This document shows positions 32,627-40,972 of a stretch of 64,000 bases of DNA, in pieces. The position numbers were made by a program, and so were the translations under genes. Every line of letters starts with the position of its first letter. Positions within the stretch are counted from its first letter, which is position 1. The stretch is from Fluviicola sp. GTDB lineage: Bacteria > Bacteroidota > Bacteroidia > Flavobacteriales_D > Crocinitomicaceae. The stretch lies in NCBI RefSeq assembly GCF_029266855.1, contig NZ_JAQSWB010000001.1:372001-436000 (forward strand), written 5' to 3'. Under the pieces are notes generated by a model. That model did not search any database. It was not told the DNA's origin and saw nothing but the letters and a program-made list of their open reading frames with translations.

Positions 32627-34903
32627 ATGAAACACTTACTTTTTTTATTGATTCCATTTTCGGTTGCAGCTCAGTTCAAGCCGGTTGATTATGTGAATCC
32701 TTTAATGGGAACCGATTCCAAAATGGAACTTTCCAATGGAAATACATATCCTGCCATCGGCTTGCCATGGGGAATGAATCTCTGGACTCCGCAAACGAAT
32801 GTGATGGGCGATGGGTGGGCATATCAGTACAGCGCCGATCAGCTGCGTGGATTTAAACAGACACATCAGCCGTCTCCCTGGATGAACGACTACGGACAAT
32901 TTGCTATTATGCCGGGAAGCGGGAAAGTAGTTTTTGATCAAAACGATCGTGCAAGCTGGTTTTCTCATAAATCTGAGATCTCAAAACCGCACTATTACAG
33001 TGTTTATCTGGCGGATTGTGATGTTACAACAGAAATCACTCCAACCGAAAGGGCAGCTGTGTTCAGGTTTACTTTTCCCAAAAACGATAGTTCATTCATT
33101 GTAATTGATGCCCTGGATCGCGGTTCATATGTGAAAGTATTTCCCAAGGAACATAAGATCATTGGTTATACCAAACGCTATGCAAGAGGGAAAATGACGA
33201 ACTTCAAAAACTATTTTGTCATTTATGTGGATAAGGATATTGAATTCTATTCTCTTGCATCAGACGGAAAATTAATCGGTAAACGGGAAGAATCCGGTTC
33301 TGATCATTCCGGGTTGGTGATTGGGTTCAAAACCGGAAAAGGGGAGCCGGTGCACTTAAAAGTAGCTTCTTCCTTTATTTCTCATGAACAGGCTGAACTA
33401 AATTTACAGCGCGAAGTCGGGAATAAGGATTTTAACGCTATCCGCAACGCCGCAGAGAATCAATGGAATCAGACTTTGGGTAAAATAGAAGTTTCCGGGG
33501 GAACGGATGAGCAGATGAGAACTTTTTATTCGTGTCTTTACCGTACGCTCTTTTTCCCGAATAAGTTGTATGAAATTGATGCATCCGGAAAGGAAGTCCA
33601 CTGGAGTCCGTATAACGGTAAAATACTTCCGGGGAAAATGTTTGGCGGAACAGGGTTTTGGGATACCTTCCGGGCCTTGTATCCTTTGCTCAACCTGGTC
33701 TATCCGGAAATTAATAAGGAAATGCAGGAAGGATTGGTGAATGATTATTTAGAAGGTGGTTTCCTTCCTGAATGGTCAAGTCCGGGTTATGCAGATATTA
33801 TGATCGGGAATAATTCGGCTTCCATTGTTTCGGATGCATACATCAAAGGCTTGCGTGGCTACGACATTGAAAAGCTGTATGAAGCATTACTTCACGGGGC
33901 AAATAACGAAGGACCAATGAGTGCCGTGGGACGTTATGGAGTGAATTATTACAATAAACTGGGGTATGTTCCATATGATGTAAAGATCAATGAAAACGCA
34001 GCCCGGACGCTCGAATACGCTTACGATGATTTCGCAATCTATCAGCTGGCCAAAGCATTGAAACGACCGCAGGAAGAAATTGACCTGTATGCAAAACGCT
34101 GTCAGAACTACCGGAATTTATTTGATCCCGGAACTGGAATGATGCGTGGTAAAAATGCAGACGGACAGTTTCAATCGCCGTTCAATCCTTTTAAATGGGG
34201 AGACGCATTCACGGAAGGTAATAGCTGGCATTATACCTGGTCCGTTTTCCACGATGTACAGGGACTGATTGATTTGATGGGCGGGAAGGAACACTTCGTT
34301 TCAAAACTGGATTCTGTTTTTAGTCTTCCACCGGTCTACGATGACAGTTATTACGGCGGGATGATCCACGAGATCAAAGAAATGCAAATTGCGAATATGG
34401 GACAATATGCCCACGGGAATCAGCCGATCCAGCACATGATCTATTTGTACAATTATGCAGGAGCTCCGGAGAAATCACAGTATTGGGCAAGAGAAGTCTT
34501 GAATCGTTTATACAAACCAACACCCGATGGCTACTGCGGCGACGAAGATAACGGACAAACCTCTGCCTGGTATGTATTTTCAGCCTTGGGATTCTATCCC
34601 GTTTGCCCTGCAACAGATGAATATGTGTTAGGCGCTCCTTTATTTAAAAAGGCAGTGATTCATTTGAATGACGGCAAACAGATCGTTCTGAATGCCCTTC
34701 AGAATTCGGATGAAAATAAATATGTTTCTTCTCTGAAGCTAAATTCGCTTTCTTATTCCAAATTGTTTGTGAAGCACTCGGATTTATTGAAAGGTGCTGT
34801 GCTCGATTTTAATATGGTTTCAAAACCTGCAAAAGATCGGAAATTTAATTTGGAAGATTTTCCATATTCGTTTTCAACTCAAGGTCAATCACTTAAAAAA
34901 TAA
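32627..34903 (+). CDS. GH92 family alpha-mannosidase-like glycoside hydrolase
   Basis: A 758-residue exported enzyme with a signal peptide (LLFLLIPFSVAAQ). The N-terminal domain has VDYVNPLMGTDSK and the catalytic barrel shows MFGGTGFWDTFRALYPLL, EGNSWHYTWSVFHDVQGLIDLMGG and GDEDNGQ (residues 638-644), followed by TSAWYVFSALGFYPV. These are GH92 signatures; family members are Ca2+-dependent exo-alpha-mannosidases acting on alpha-1,2/1,3/1,4/1,6 linkages. There is no SusC/D pair nearby, so it is an isolated enzyme rather than part of a polysaccharide utilisation locus. Linkage specificity is unknown. Confidence 0.93.
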   Translation: MKHLLFLLIPFSVAAQFKPVDYVNPLMGTDSKMELSNGNTYPAIGLPWGMNLWTPQTNVMGDGWAYQYSADQLRGFKQTHQPSPWMNDYGQFAIMPGSGKVVFDQNDRASWFSHKSEISKPHYYSVYLADCDVTTEITPTERAAVFRFTFPKNDSSFIVIDALDRGSYVKVFPKEHKIIGYTKRYARGKMTNFKNYFVIYVDKDIEFYSLASDGKLIGKREESGSDHSGLVIGFKTGKGEPVHLKVASSFISHEQAELNLQREVGNKDFNAIRNAAENQWNQTLGKIEVSGGTDEQMRTFYSCLYRTLFFPNKLYEIDASGKEVHWSPYNGKILPGKMFGGTGFWDTFRALYPLLNLVYPEINKEMQEGLVNDYLEGGFLPEWSSPGYADIMIGNNSASIVSDAYIKGLRGYDIEKLYEALLHGANNEGPMSAVGRYGVNYYNKLGYVPYDVKINENAARTLEYAYDDFAIYQLAKALKRPQEEIDLYAKRCQNYRNLFDPGTGMMRGKNADGQFQSPFNPFKWGDAFTEGNSWHYTWSVFHDVQGLIDLMGGKEHFVSKLDSVFSLPPVYDDSYYGGMIHEIKEMQIANMGQYAHGNQPIQHMIYLYNYAGAPEKSQYWAREVLNRLYKPTPDGYCGDEDNGQTSAWYVFSALGFYPVCPATDEYVLGAPLFKKAVIHLNDGKQIVLNALQNSDENKYVSSLKLNSLSYSKLFVKHSDLLKGAVLDFNMVSKPAKDRKFNLEDFPYSFSTQGQSLKK

Positions 34904-34915
34904 TTCTTCCCAATT

Positions 34916-35206
34916 ATGAGCAATCCTGAAAATGAATTAAATCATTCGATCATGTTTCGCTTAGTCAAGCAGCTTTGGATTGAAACAGCGGATTTTAAAA
35001 AGCCTATTATCAATTTAGGGGCTTGCTTCTTTGAGATTTCAAAAGGGGGTATTTCAAAGGAAGTGATTCTCAATCACTGGAGTTTTTTGATGGAACATAG
35101 TTTTGTGGAGCAAGTATCGGAGAATCCGCCACAGTATCAGTTTACTGAGAAAGGAAAACGGATTCAAACGGAAAAAGACGCTTTGGACTCTATTTCCGGA
35201 TTATGA
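34916..35206 (+). CDS. Winged-helix-like hypothetical protein
   Basis: A 96-residue protein with the pattern MFRLVKQLWIETADFK, ISKGGISKEVILNHWSFLMEHSFVEQVSENPPQYQFTEKGKR (shown in parts). It resembles a small winged helix or an HTH-like helix-wing element, but no family is assigned. It starts 12 nt after the GH92 stop and overlaps the next gene by 4 nt, so it is translated with it. Confidence 0.6.
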   Translation: MSNPENELNHSIMFRLVKQLWIETADFKKPIINLGACFFEISKGGISKEVILNHWSFLMEHSFVEQVSENPPQYQFTEKGKRIQTEKDALDSISGL

Positions 35207-35553
35207 GAGGTTTGACAGACTTTTACCTGCAACAGGAAGAACCGGTGAAAGGAACATTTCTGGCCTTGAGGGATTTCATTCTGACGCAAAACACGGAGAT
35301 AACACACGAATTGAAATATGGAATGCCCTTTTTTTGCTATAAAGGAAAAATGTTCTGCTATCTCTGGACTCACAAACAGTATAAGCAACCGTATATTGGT
35401 TTTGTGGAAGGGAAACTCTTTGATGAATCCATTATGCTGCAGGAAAAACGCTCTCGGATGAAGATCTTTTTAATAGACCCAAATGCGGATTTGCCTGTTG
35501 AACAGATCGAAGTATTTTTAAAAAGAGCATTGGACTTTTATATAAAACCCTGA
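35203..35553 (+). CDS. DUF1801 domain protein
   Basis: A 116-residue protein with ALRDFILTQNTEITHELKYGMPFFCYKGKMFCYLW in parts, the classic DUF1801 start with the HELKYGMPFF-type loop, then KQPYIGFVEGKLF and MKIFLIDPNADLPVEQIEVFLKRAL. It differs from the two longer DUF1801 genes (2911 and 36575). Its ATG overlaps the stop of the preceding gene (ATGA type), so the two proteins are made together. Function is unknown. Confidence 0.85.
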   Translation: MRGLTDFYLQQEEPVKGTFLALRDFILTQNTEITHELKYGMPFFCYKGKMFCYLWTHKQYKQPYIGFVEGKLFDESIMLQEKRSRMKIFLIDPNADLPVEQIEVFLKRALDFYIKP

Positions 35554-35611
35554 TTAAAAAGTTTATTATTTTAGTATTGAGGAACCTTTTTAACTTTGAA
35601 AATCTGAGACT

Positions 35612-36076
35612 ATGACGATAGCAAAACAATTGGCAAAGCATGTGAGAGATGCTCATTTCGGTGGAAACTGGTCAACAGTAGATTTAAAAAGTACGCTGGT
35701 CGATGTAAAATGGGAAGAGGCGATAGCACAGGTTTACTCCTTAAATTCGATAGCAGCACTTACTTTTCATTTGGCTTATTATTTAGATGTCCTGATCGTC
35801 GTTCTGGAAGAAAACAAGCTGACAGGAAAAGATGAATTAAGTTGGAATACACCTCCGATGGAATCATCCGAAGACTGGGAGAACCTGAAGGGAAGTATTT
35901 GGTGGAAAGCTGAAAAAATTGCTTCCTTAATCGAAAAATTGCCGGACGAAAAGCTGATAGAAAATTTTGTGGATCCAAAGTATGGGACAAATTATCGAAA
36001 TTTCGCTGGGATGACCGAACACATATATTATCATTTGGGGCAAATTGTGCTCATTAAAAAACTTATGGTTCAATGA
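35612..36076 (+). CDS. DinB-family protein (DUF1572-like)
   Basis: A 154-residue four-helix protein. H53 (TFHLAYYLDVL), H137 and H141 (TEHIYYHLGQIV) are the three metal-binding histidines. It is distinct in sequence from the DinB protein at 21693. It overlaps the following gene (YdeI-like) by 4 nt. The chemical role is unknown; related proteins include metal-dependent transferases. Confidence 0.88.
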   Translation: MTIAKQLAKHVRDAHFGGNWSTVDLKSTLVDVKWEEAIAQVYSLNSIAALTFHLAYYLDVLIVVLEENKLTGKDELSWNTPPMESSEDWENLKGSIWWKAEKIASLIEKLPDEKLIENFVDPKYGTNYRNFAGMTEHIYYHLGQIVLIKKLMVQ

Positions 36077-36564
36077 GCGCATTTAAAGCCGGTATAGACC
36101 TTATCGGAATTAATCCTTTTGTATATGTGCCGGAACCTGTTTTGGAAGAATTATTTCGTAAATCCGGGAAAGACAAAGGGCCAATTCCCGTAAAAGGCAC
36201 GATCAATGGGAAAGCGTTTCAGCAAACATTGGTAAAGTTCAGAGGCGATTGGAGGTTGTATATCAACATGAAAATGTTCCCCCGCTCCCCGGATAGAATA
36301 GGAGAAGAGATCGAGGTTACCCTTGAATTTGATCCGGCAGACCGGACCATTCACCCGCATCCTAAACTGGTACAGGCACTGAAAGAAAATCCGGAAGCTA
36401 ATGAGGTGTTCGTGTCACTGCAGCCTTCGCTTCAAAACGAAATTGTTCGTTATATTGCAAATCTGAAAACGGAAGAAAGCGTGGAGCGAAATGTGGTGAA
36501 AGCAGTTGCTTTCCTGCTTGGGAAAGAACGTTTCGTGGGAAGGGATGGACTGAAAAAGAAGTAA
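36073..36564 (+). CDS. YdeI/OmpD-associated (DUF1905) family protein
   Basis: A 163-residue protein. The first two thirds (GPIPVKGTINGKAFQQTLVKFRGDWRLYINMKMF in parts, then IGEEIEVTLEFDPADRTIHPHPKL) are a DUF1905 beta domain. The C-terminal helical part (LQPSLQNEIVRYIANLKTEESVERNV) is the OmdA/YdeI helical domain. Family members have been linked to bacteriocin or polymyxin protection in enterobacteria; here the role is unproven. It overlaps the DinB gene by 4 nt. Confidence 0.85.
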   Translation: MSAFKAGIDLIGINPFVYVPEPVLEELFRKSGKDKGPIPVKGTINGKAFQQTLVKFRGDWRLYINMKMFPRSPDRIGEEIEVTLEFDPADRTIHPHPKLVQALKENPEANEVFVSLQPSLQNEIVRYIANLKTEESVERNVVKAVAFLLGKERFVGRDGLKKK

Positions 36565-36574
36565 TTGAAGCACG

Positions 36575-36994
36575 ATGGCAAAAACGAAAACAGCGGAAAC
36601 GACAAAAGATGTATTTGAATTTATACAGGAATTTACCGAGTCGGAGCAAAAAAGACAGGATAGTTACGAACTGGTGAAATTGATGGAGAAAATTTCAGGT
36701 CACAAGGCAAAGATGTGGGGACCAAGTATTATCGGCTTTGGTTCTTATCATTACAAATATGCCAGTGGTCATGAAGGGGATGCTCCCTTGTTGGGTTTCT
36801 CTCCAAGGAAAGCTGCTATTTCCTTGTACGTTTATACCGGACTACCCGAGCATGAATACTTGCTGAAGGATCTGGGAAAGTATAAGATCGGAAAGGTTTG
36901 TATTTACATTAAAAAGTTGTCGGATATTGACCGGGATCGTCTGATTAATCTGGCTGAAAAGTCAATGGAATATGTAAAGGAAATTTACGGTTGA
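36575..36994 (+). CDS. DUF1801 domain protein, paralogue of 2911-3345
   Basis: A 139-residue DUF1801 protein: MWGPSIIGFGSYHYKYASGHEGD (in parts) followed by LLGFSPRKAAISLYVYTGLPEHEYLLKDLGKYKIGKVCIYIKKLSDID. The WG-SIIGFG and GFSPRKA blocks match the gene at 2911, so they are diverged duplicates about 33 kb apart. It starts 11 nt after the YdeI-like gene and may share its transcript. Confidence 0.85.
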   Translation: MAKTKTAETTKDVFEFIQEFTESEQKRQDSYELVKLMEKISGHKAKMWGPSIIGFGSYHYKYASGHEGDAPLLGFSPRKAAISLYVYTGLPEHEYLLKDLGKYKIGKVCIYIKKLSDIDRDRLINLAEKSMEYVKEIYG

Positions 36995-37061
36995 TAAGAG
37001 CACTCTGCGGCGAATAGTTGTATGATCATTGAACTATTTTCCATAAATTATGTGCTTATAA

Positions 37062-37538
37062 ATGAGCATTATGGAAAAAACACCAACTGTTGAAGTTCAA
37101 ATGAAGATCCGGAAACCGGTTTCGGAAGTTTTTGAGGCTTTTATCGATCCGGAGATCACGACTAATTTTTGGTTTACCAAGTCAAGTGGAAAGCTGGAAG
37201 TTGGAAAAACTGTTACCTGGGAATGGGAAATGTACGGTATTTCAACCCCGGTACTGACAAAGGAAATCCTTCCGGGCAAACGCATTTCCATGGAATGGGG
37301 TGATCCTGTTACTACTGTGGATTATGAATTCCGGGAGCTTTCTGATGGCTCAACCTATTTGGTAATCAAGAATTACGGCTTTGATTTGGAAGGAGATGAA
37401 TTGATTGAAGCAATCAAAGATAATACCGGTGGATTCACAACTGTTGTTGATGAATTGAAAGCATATCTGGAATATGGCATTCGATTGAATTTAATTGAAG
37501 ATAAGTTTCCGAAAGAAGTATCGGATCATGGAAAATAA
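37062..37538 (+). CDS. SRPBCC (AHSA1-like) protein
   Basis: A 158-residue helix-grip protein: VEVQMKIRKPVSEVFEAFIDPEITTNFWFTKSSGKLEVGKTVTWEWEMYG, in parts, then ILPGKRISMEWGDPVTTVDYEFRELSDGSTYL. It is a stand-alone AHSA1-type SRPBCC protein, more typical than the tandem pair at 22197. Ligand unknown. Start could be 37062 or the internal ATG at 37071. It lies 67 nt after the DUF1801 gene. Confidence 0.88.
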   Translation: MSIMEKTPTVEVQMKIRKPVSEVFEAFIDPEITTNFWFTKSSGKLEVGKTVTWEWEMYGISTPVLTKEILPGKRISMEWGDPVTTVDYEFRELSDGSTYLVIKNYGFDLEGDELIEAIKDNTGGFTTVVDELKAYLEYGIRLNLIEDKFPKEVSDHGK

Positions 37539-37637
37539 CTCAAATTCGGAATTCCGAATTATCATTTATTAACTTCCATTTTTTTGTATCGGGATTTGCT
37601 TTCCATAACTTGAATTAACAAATAAAAATTTTCGGTT

Positions 37638-38996
37638 ATGGAATTCAAAAATTTACTTTTTATTGCTTCGTTTGCCTTGGTTCCATTGGTACAGGCGCAA
37701 ACATCCTACCAAGTAGGAGCAACAACCGTTTACGTTGATACCTTAATAGATAATCTGTCTGTTCCATGGGAAATTAAAGTGGAAGAAGATACACATTTAT
37801 GGGTAACGGAACGCGAGGGACTGGTGAGTCGGGTAGACCTGATAACCGGAGTGAAGGACACCGTACTGGATTTGACTTCTGATGTCCACACGGTCGGGGA
37901 AAGCGGTTTGCTTGGATTGGCACTTCATCCGAATTTCCCGGCAATTGCGGAAGTATTCATGGTTTATACGTATGGACCTGAGGATAACCAGGGGTATTTT
38001 AAAGAGCGACTGGTAAAGTATACCTTCGACGGAACCGACCTGATTGATCCCGATACGCTGATTGAAAATATCATGGCGTGGAGCAATCACGATGGTTCCC
38101 GTTTGCATTTTTTGCCGGATAATACTTTACTGATGTCTACCGGAGAATGTTCTCAAAGTCAATTGTCCCAGGATTCCAATTCGCTTTCGGGGAAATACCT
38201 GCGCTTAAATACTGACGGATCAATCCCTTCCGACAACCCGATTCCCGGTTCGTATGTTTATTCCATGGGACACCGGAATTCGCAGGGAATTTGTGCTTTG
38301 CCGAATGGAAAAGTGGTTATTTCAGAACACGGGCCGAGCACTGATGATGAATTAACAGTGCTGGAATCGGGGAAAAATTATGGCTGGCCTTTGATCCACG
38401 GCTTTTGCGACGAAACGTTTGAGGATACTCCATGCGCAACTGGTTTGTACCAGGAACCGATTCATACCTGGACACCGACAATTGCCACTTCCGACCTGGT
38501 TTTTTATGAAAATGCTGGGTTCCCGGAATGGAACAACCGTCTTCTGATGGTTACATTGAACGGACAACGGGTAGTCGCAATGGAATTGGATGCTTTAACA
38601 ACTTCAGTTGTGGATGAAGATCAATATTTCCAGGGAATTTTCGGGCGTTTAAGAGACATTGCGGTTGGCCCGAATAAGGAAATTTATATCGCAACGAATT
38701 CAGGATCTCACCCAATTATCCGGCTTACTCCTTCCTCGCCGCTGGGCATAACTGAACTGCAGGATGAAACATCTCTGATTGTTCCGAATCCTGCGGAAAT
38801 ATACATTCACTTGGCCTCAGATAACAGAGCAGAGCAGGTGACCATTCTGGATCTGAATGGTAAAACGGTTATGGATCTGAAACAAGTAGAAGCCGGAGAA
38901 CAGATCGATATTAGCAGATTAGCACCTGGAACTTATTCGGTTGAAGTTAAATTTGCGGGTGTCGACCGGATTCAGCGTCAGAAATTAATGAAATAA
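37638..38996 (+). CDS. PQQ-dependent aldose sugar dehydrogenase with T9SS sorting domain
   Basis: A 452-residue secreted protein. After a signal peptide (LLFIASFALVPLVQAQ) the body is a soluble quinoprotein glucose dehydrogenase-type six-bladed propeller: LSVPWEIKVEEDTHLWVTEREG, GLLGLALHPNF, H151 (WSNHDGSRLHFL, the catalytic-base His position), GHRNSQGICALPNG and SEHGPSTDDELTVLESGKNYGWP, all in parts. The last 75 residues are a T9SS type A domain (IVPNPAEIYIHL). It is predicted to oxidise aldose sugars at the cell surface with PQQ. No PQQ biosynthesis genes are in the window. Confidence 0.9.
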   Translation: MEFKNLLFIASFALVPLVQAQTSYQVGATTVYVDTLIDNLSVPWEIKVEEDTHLWVTEREGLVSRVDLITGVKDTVLDLTSDVHTVGESGLLGLALHPNFPAIAEVFMVYTYGPEDNQGYFKERLVKYTFDGTDLIDPDTLIENIMAWSNHDGSRLHFLPDNTLLMSTGECSQSQLSQDSNSLSGKYLRLNTDGSIPSDNPIPGSYVYSMGHRNSQGICALPNGKVVISEHGPSTDDELTVLESGKNYGWPLIHGFCDETFEDTPCATGLYQEPIHTWTPTIATSDLVFYENAGFPEWNNRLLMVTLNGQRVVAMELDALTTSVVDEDQYFQGIFGRLRDIAVGPNKEIYIATNSGSHPIIRLTPSSPLGITELQDETSLIVPNPAEIYIHLASDNRAEQVTILDLNGKTVMDLKQVEAGEQIDISRLAPGTYSVEVKFAGVDRIQRQKLMK

Positions 38997-39004
38997 GGCT
39001 GCGA

Positions 39005-39050
39005 AATAGAACCAATGACAAGAATTGTTGTTGGTTCTATTCTCATTTTA
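39005..39050 (+). terminator. Rho-independent terminator
   Basis: AATAGAACCAA (39005-39015) pairs perfectly with TTGGTTCTATT (39031-39041), followed by CTCATTTTA. It lies 9 nt after the sugar dehydrogenase stop. Confidence 0.75.
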
Positions 39051-39101
39051 AGCTGTCACTGAATGCTGTGGATTGCCAAAGTTTTCCTTCCTTTGTAAAA
39101 A

Positions 39102-39115
39102 ATACTAAGCAGTAT
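39102..39115. promoter_or_regulatory. TetR operator O1 (autoregulatory)
   Basis: ATACT-AAGC-AGTAT is a 5-bp dyad with a 4-nt spacer, 5 nt before the TetR start codon at 39120. The same ATACT-N4-AGTAT core sits inside the larger palindrome at 39719-39750, which supports binding by one regulator. Confidence 0.65.
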
Positions 39116-39119
39116 CTTT

Positions 39120-39710
39120 ATGAAAAAGTCGGAGGCTACTCGTTTGACGATCTTGCAAAAGGCGTTTGAGTTGATTTATGTCAAAGGATATCAAACCACC
39201 AGTATTGACGACATTTTGGCAACAACTCAGGTCACTAAGGGAGCATTTTATTATCATTTCAAAAACAAGGATGAAATGGGATTGGCCATCATCAGTGAAA
39301 TTTTGAAGCCGACCATGGAAATCGCCTTCATTTCTCCTCTCCAAAGCCTGGAGAATCCTTTGGTGGTAATTTACGATATGATGCATCACCTGCTGCTTGA
39401 AAACCCCTTTTTAAAACCTGAATTCGGCTGTCCTGCTTCCAATCTCATACAGGAAATGACTCCATGGAACACTGATTTTAATAATGCTCTGAACGAGTTG
39501 ACACATCAATGGGAAGAACACCTGATCGAATCATTGGAGAGAGGGAAACAAAGCGGATTTGTAAGAAAGGATGTAAACGCCCGGCAGGTTACATTAATGG
39601 TTATGTCGTCTTATTGGGGAATCCGGAATTTGGGAAAGTTGGATCTCGGCAATGATACCTATCTGCCTTACTTAAAAGAGCTTAAAAGTTATTTGAACAG
39701 TCTTCATTAA
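39120..39710 (+). CDS. TetR/AcrR-family transcriptional regulator
   Basis: A 196-residue regulator with an N-terminal TetR HTH (residues 5-52: EATRLTILQKAFELIYVKGYQTTSIDDILATTQVTKGAFYYHFKNKDEM, in parts) and a helical ligand domain (residues 60-195) of the TetR_C type. It is predicted to repress an adjacent operon until a small hydrophobic molecule is bound. The next three genes (39779-40921) sit downstream of a matching palindrome, so it probably controls them and itself. Confidence 0.92.
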   Translation: MKKSEATRLTILQKAFELIYVKGYQTTSIDDILATTQVTKGAFYYHFKNKDEMGLAIISEILKPTMEIAFISPLQSLENPLVVIYDMMHHLLLENPFLKPEFGCPASNLIQEMTPWNTDFNNALNELTHQWEEHLIESLERGKQSGFVRKDVNARQVTLMVMSSYWGIRNLGKLDLGNDTYLPYLKELKSYLNSLH

Positions 39711-39718
39711 TTTTTTTC

Positions 39719-39750
39719 TTCAAAAACATACTAACTAGTATGTTTTTGAA
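39719..39750. promoter_or_regulatory. TetR operator O2 (14-bp arms)
   Basis: TTCAAAAACATACT (39719-39732) and AGTATGTTTTTGAA (39737-39750) are exact complements around AACT. The palindrome lies between the TetR stop (39710) and the next start (39779), and its right arm contains a TATGTTTT box resembling -7. It is therefore an excellent repressor site. Confidence 0.75.
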
Positions 39751-39778
39751 TTACTTTTACATCGACTAATAATTTCCG

Positions 39779-40237
39779 ATGTATTCAACACTTATATTTC
39801 TACATTCTTTAACCCGCTGGTTTGTTGTGATCAGCCTGATTTATGCCATTTACAGGGCATATAAAGGACTTCAGGGACAAAAAACATTTTCTAAATCCGA
39901 TAATTCCATTCGGCATTGGACCGCGACAATTGCGCATGTTCAGCTGATCATTGGAATTCTTGTCTATACGCAAAGTCCGGGCATTAAATACTTTTGGAAG
40001 CACACGAAAGATGCACTAGATAATTGGGATGTTACCTTCTATTCACTTGTTCATGCCTTATTGATGTTGTCAGCAATTGTAGTTTTGACAATCGGCTCTG
40101 CAAAGGCAAAACGAATGGGTTCGGATCGCGACAAATTCAGGGTGATGTTTAATTGGTTTCTGCTGGCTTTCATTCTCATTTTCATTGCTATTCCCTGGCC
40201 ATTTTCACCTTTGTCGAACAGACCTTATTTCAGATAA
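39779..40237 (+). CDS. Four-helix membrane protein, unknown
   Basis: A 152-residue protein with four transmembrane segments (about 8-27, 47-66, 83-106 and 123-143). The motif LHSLTRWFVVISLIYAIYRAYKG (shown in part) with conserved histidines at the ends of helices resembles cytochrome-b561-like or small DUF family membrane proteins in Bacteroidota. No heme motif can be proved. It begins the operon with the DUF3817 and rhodanese genes. Confidence 0.75.
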   Translation: MYSTLIFLHSLTRWFVVISLIYAIYRAYKGLQGQKTFSKSDNSIRHWTATIAHVQLIIGILVYTQSPGIKYFWKHTKDALDNWDVTFYSLVHALLMLSAIVVLTIGSAKAKRMGSDRDKFRVMFNWFLLAFILIFIAIPWPFSPLSNRPYFR

Positions 40238-40238
40238 T

Positions 40239-40562
40239 ATGTTTCATTTATTTCAGTCAAAAATCGGGCGTTTGCGTCTTATCGGGTTCCTGGAGGGAAT
40301 CTCGCTGTTGTTATTGCTTTTCGTGGCAATGCCTTTAAAGTACGGAGCTCATCTTCCGGCCTTTTCAAAAGTTATGGGGACTCTTCATGGAGCCTTGTTT
40401 CTTCTTTTCATTTTTAACACATTGAGTGTCGGTGTAGAGCAGGCATGGAAATTTAAAACTACCACCTGGAAAGTGCTTTTGGCATGTATTATCCCGTTCG
40501 GTACTTTTTATATCGATCAGAAAATCCTAAGTAAGATCGACACTAACATTTCAAATAAATGA
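40239..40562 (+). CDS. DUF3817 membrane protein
   Basis: A 107-residue protein with three transmembrane helices. RLIGFLEGISLLLLLFVAMPLKY and KVMGTLHGALFLLFI are the DUF3817 signature (an EGxS in the first helix and a G-x-x-HG in the second). The family is a widespread inner-membrane protein of unknown function. The ATG at 40239 is 1 nt after the preceding stop. Its stop overlaps the rhodanese start by 4 nt. Confidence 0.88.
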   Translation: MFHLFQSKIGRLRLIGFLEGISLLLLLFVAMPLKYGAHLPAFSKVMGTLHGALFLLFIFNTLSVGVEQAWKFKTTTWKVLLACIIPFGTFYIDQKILSKIDTNISNK

Positions 40563-40921
40563 AAACACTTGGAATCATTTTTGGCTCTTGTTTGCTGATT
40601 TATATCGCATACCGGACTTACCGATTCGTGAATCTGGATAAAGGATTGAAGAGGAAAATAGAGCACGGGGCAATTATTCTGGATGTGCGGACACCGGCTG
40701 AATATAAAACCGGGCACATTGATGGTTCGCTTAATATCGCTCTAAGCCGTTTGCATGCCGATAAACTTCCGCTGGATAAGGAAAAAACATACATTACAGT
40801 TTGCTCACATGGTTTGAGAAGTGTGAGAGCTATGAATTTGTTGAAAGAAAAAGGCTATCGGAAAGTGTTCAACGGCGGGGCCATGGCGGACCTGGAAAGT
40901 GAAATTAAAGACGGAAAATAG
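40559..40921 (+). CDS. Membrane-anchored rhodanese-like sulfurtransferase
   Basis: A 120-residue protein with one N-terminal transmembrane segment (residues 3-22) and a rhodanese domain (residues 35-118). C82 in VCSHGLRS is the persulfide-carrying cysteine; the LDVRTPAEYKTGHIDGSLNIALS entry and the KVFNGGAMADL exit are typical. It may transfer sulfur near the membrane. It is the third gene of the TetR-linked operon, overlapping DUF3817 by 4 nt. Confidence 0.9.
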   Translation: MKTLGIIFGSCLLIYIAYRTYRFVNLDKGLKRKIEHGAIILDVRTPAEYKTGHIDGSLNIALSRLHADKLPLDKEKTYITVCSHGLRSVRAMNLLKEKGYRKVFNGGAMADLESEIKDGK

Positions 40922-40972
40922 GTCCCGGATTCAATGATTTGTTTACTTTCAGGTTTCAAATGAAAGAAACGA

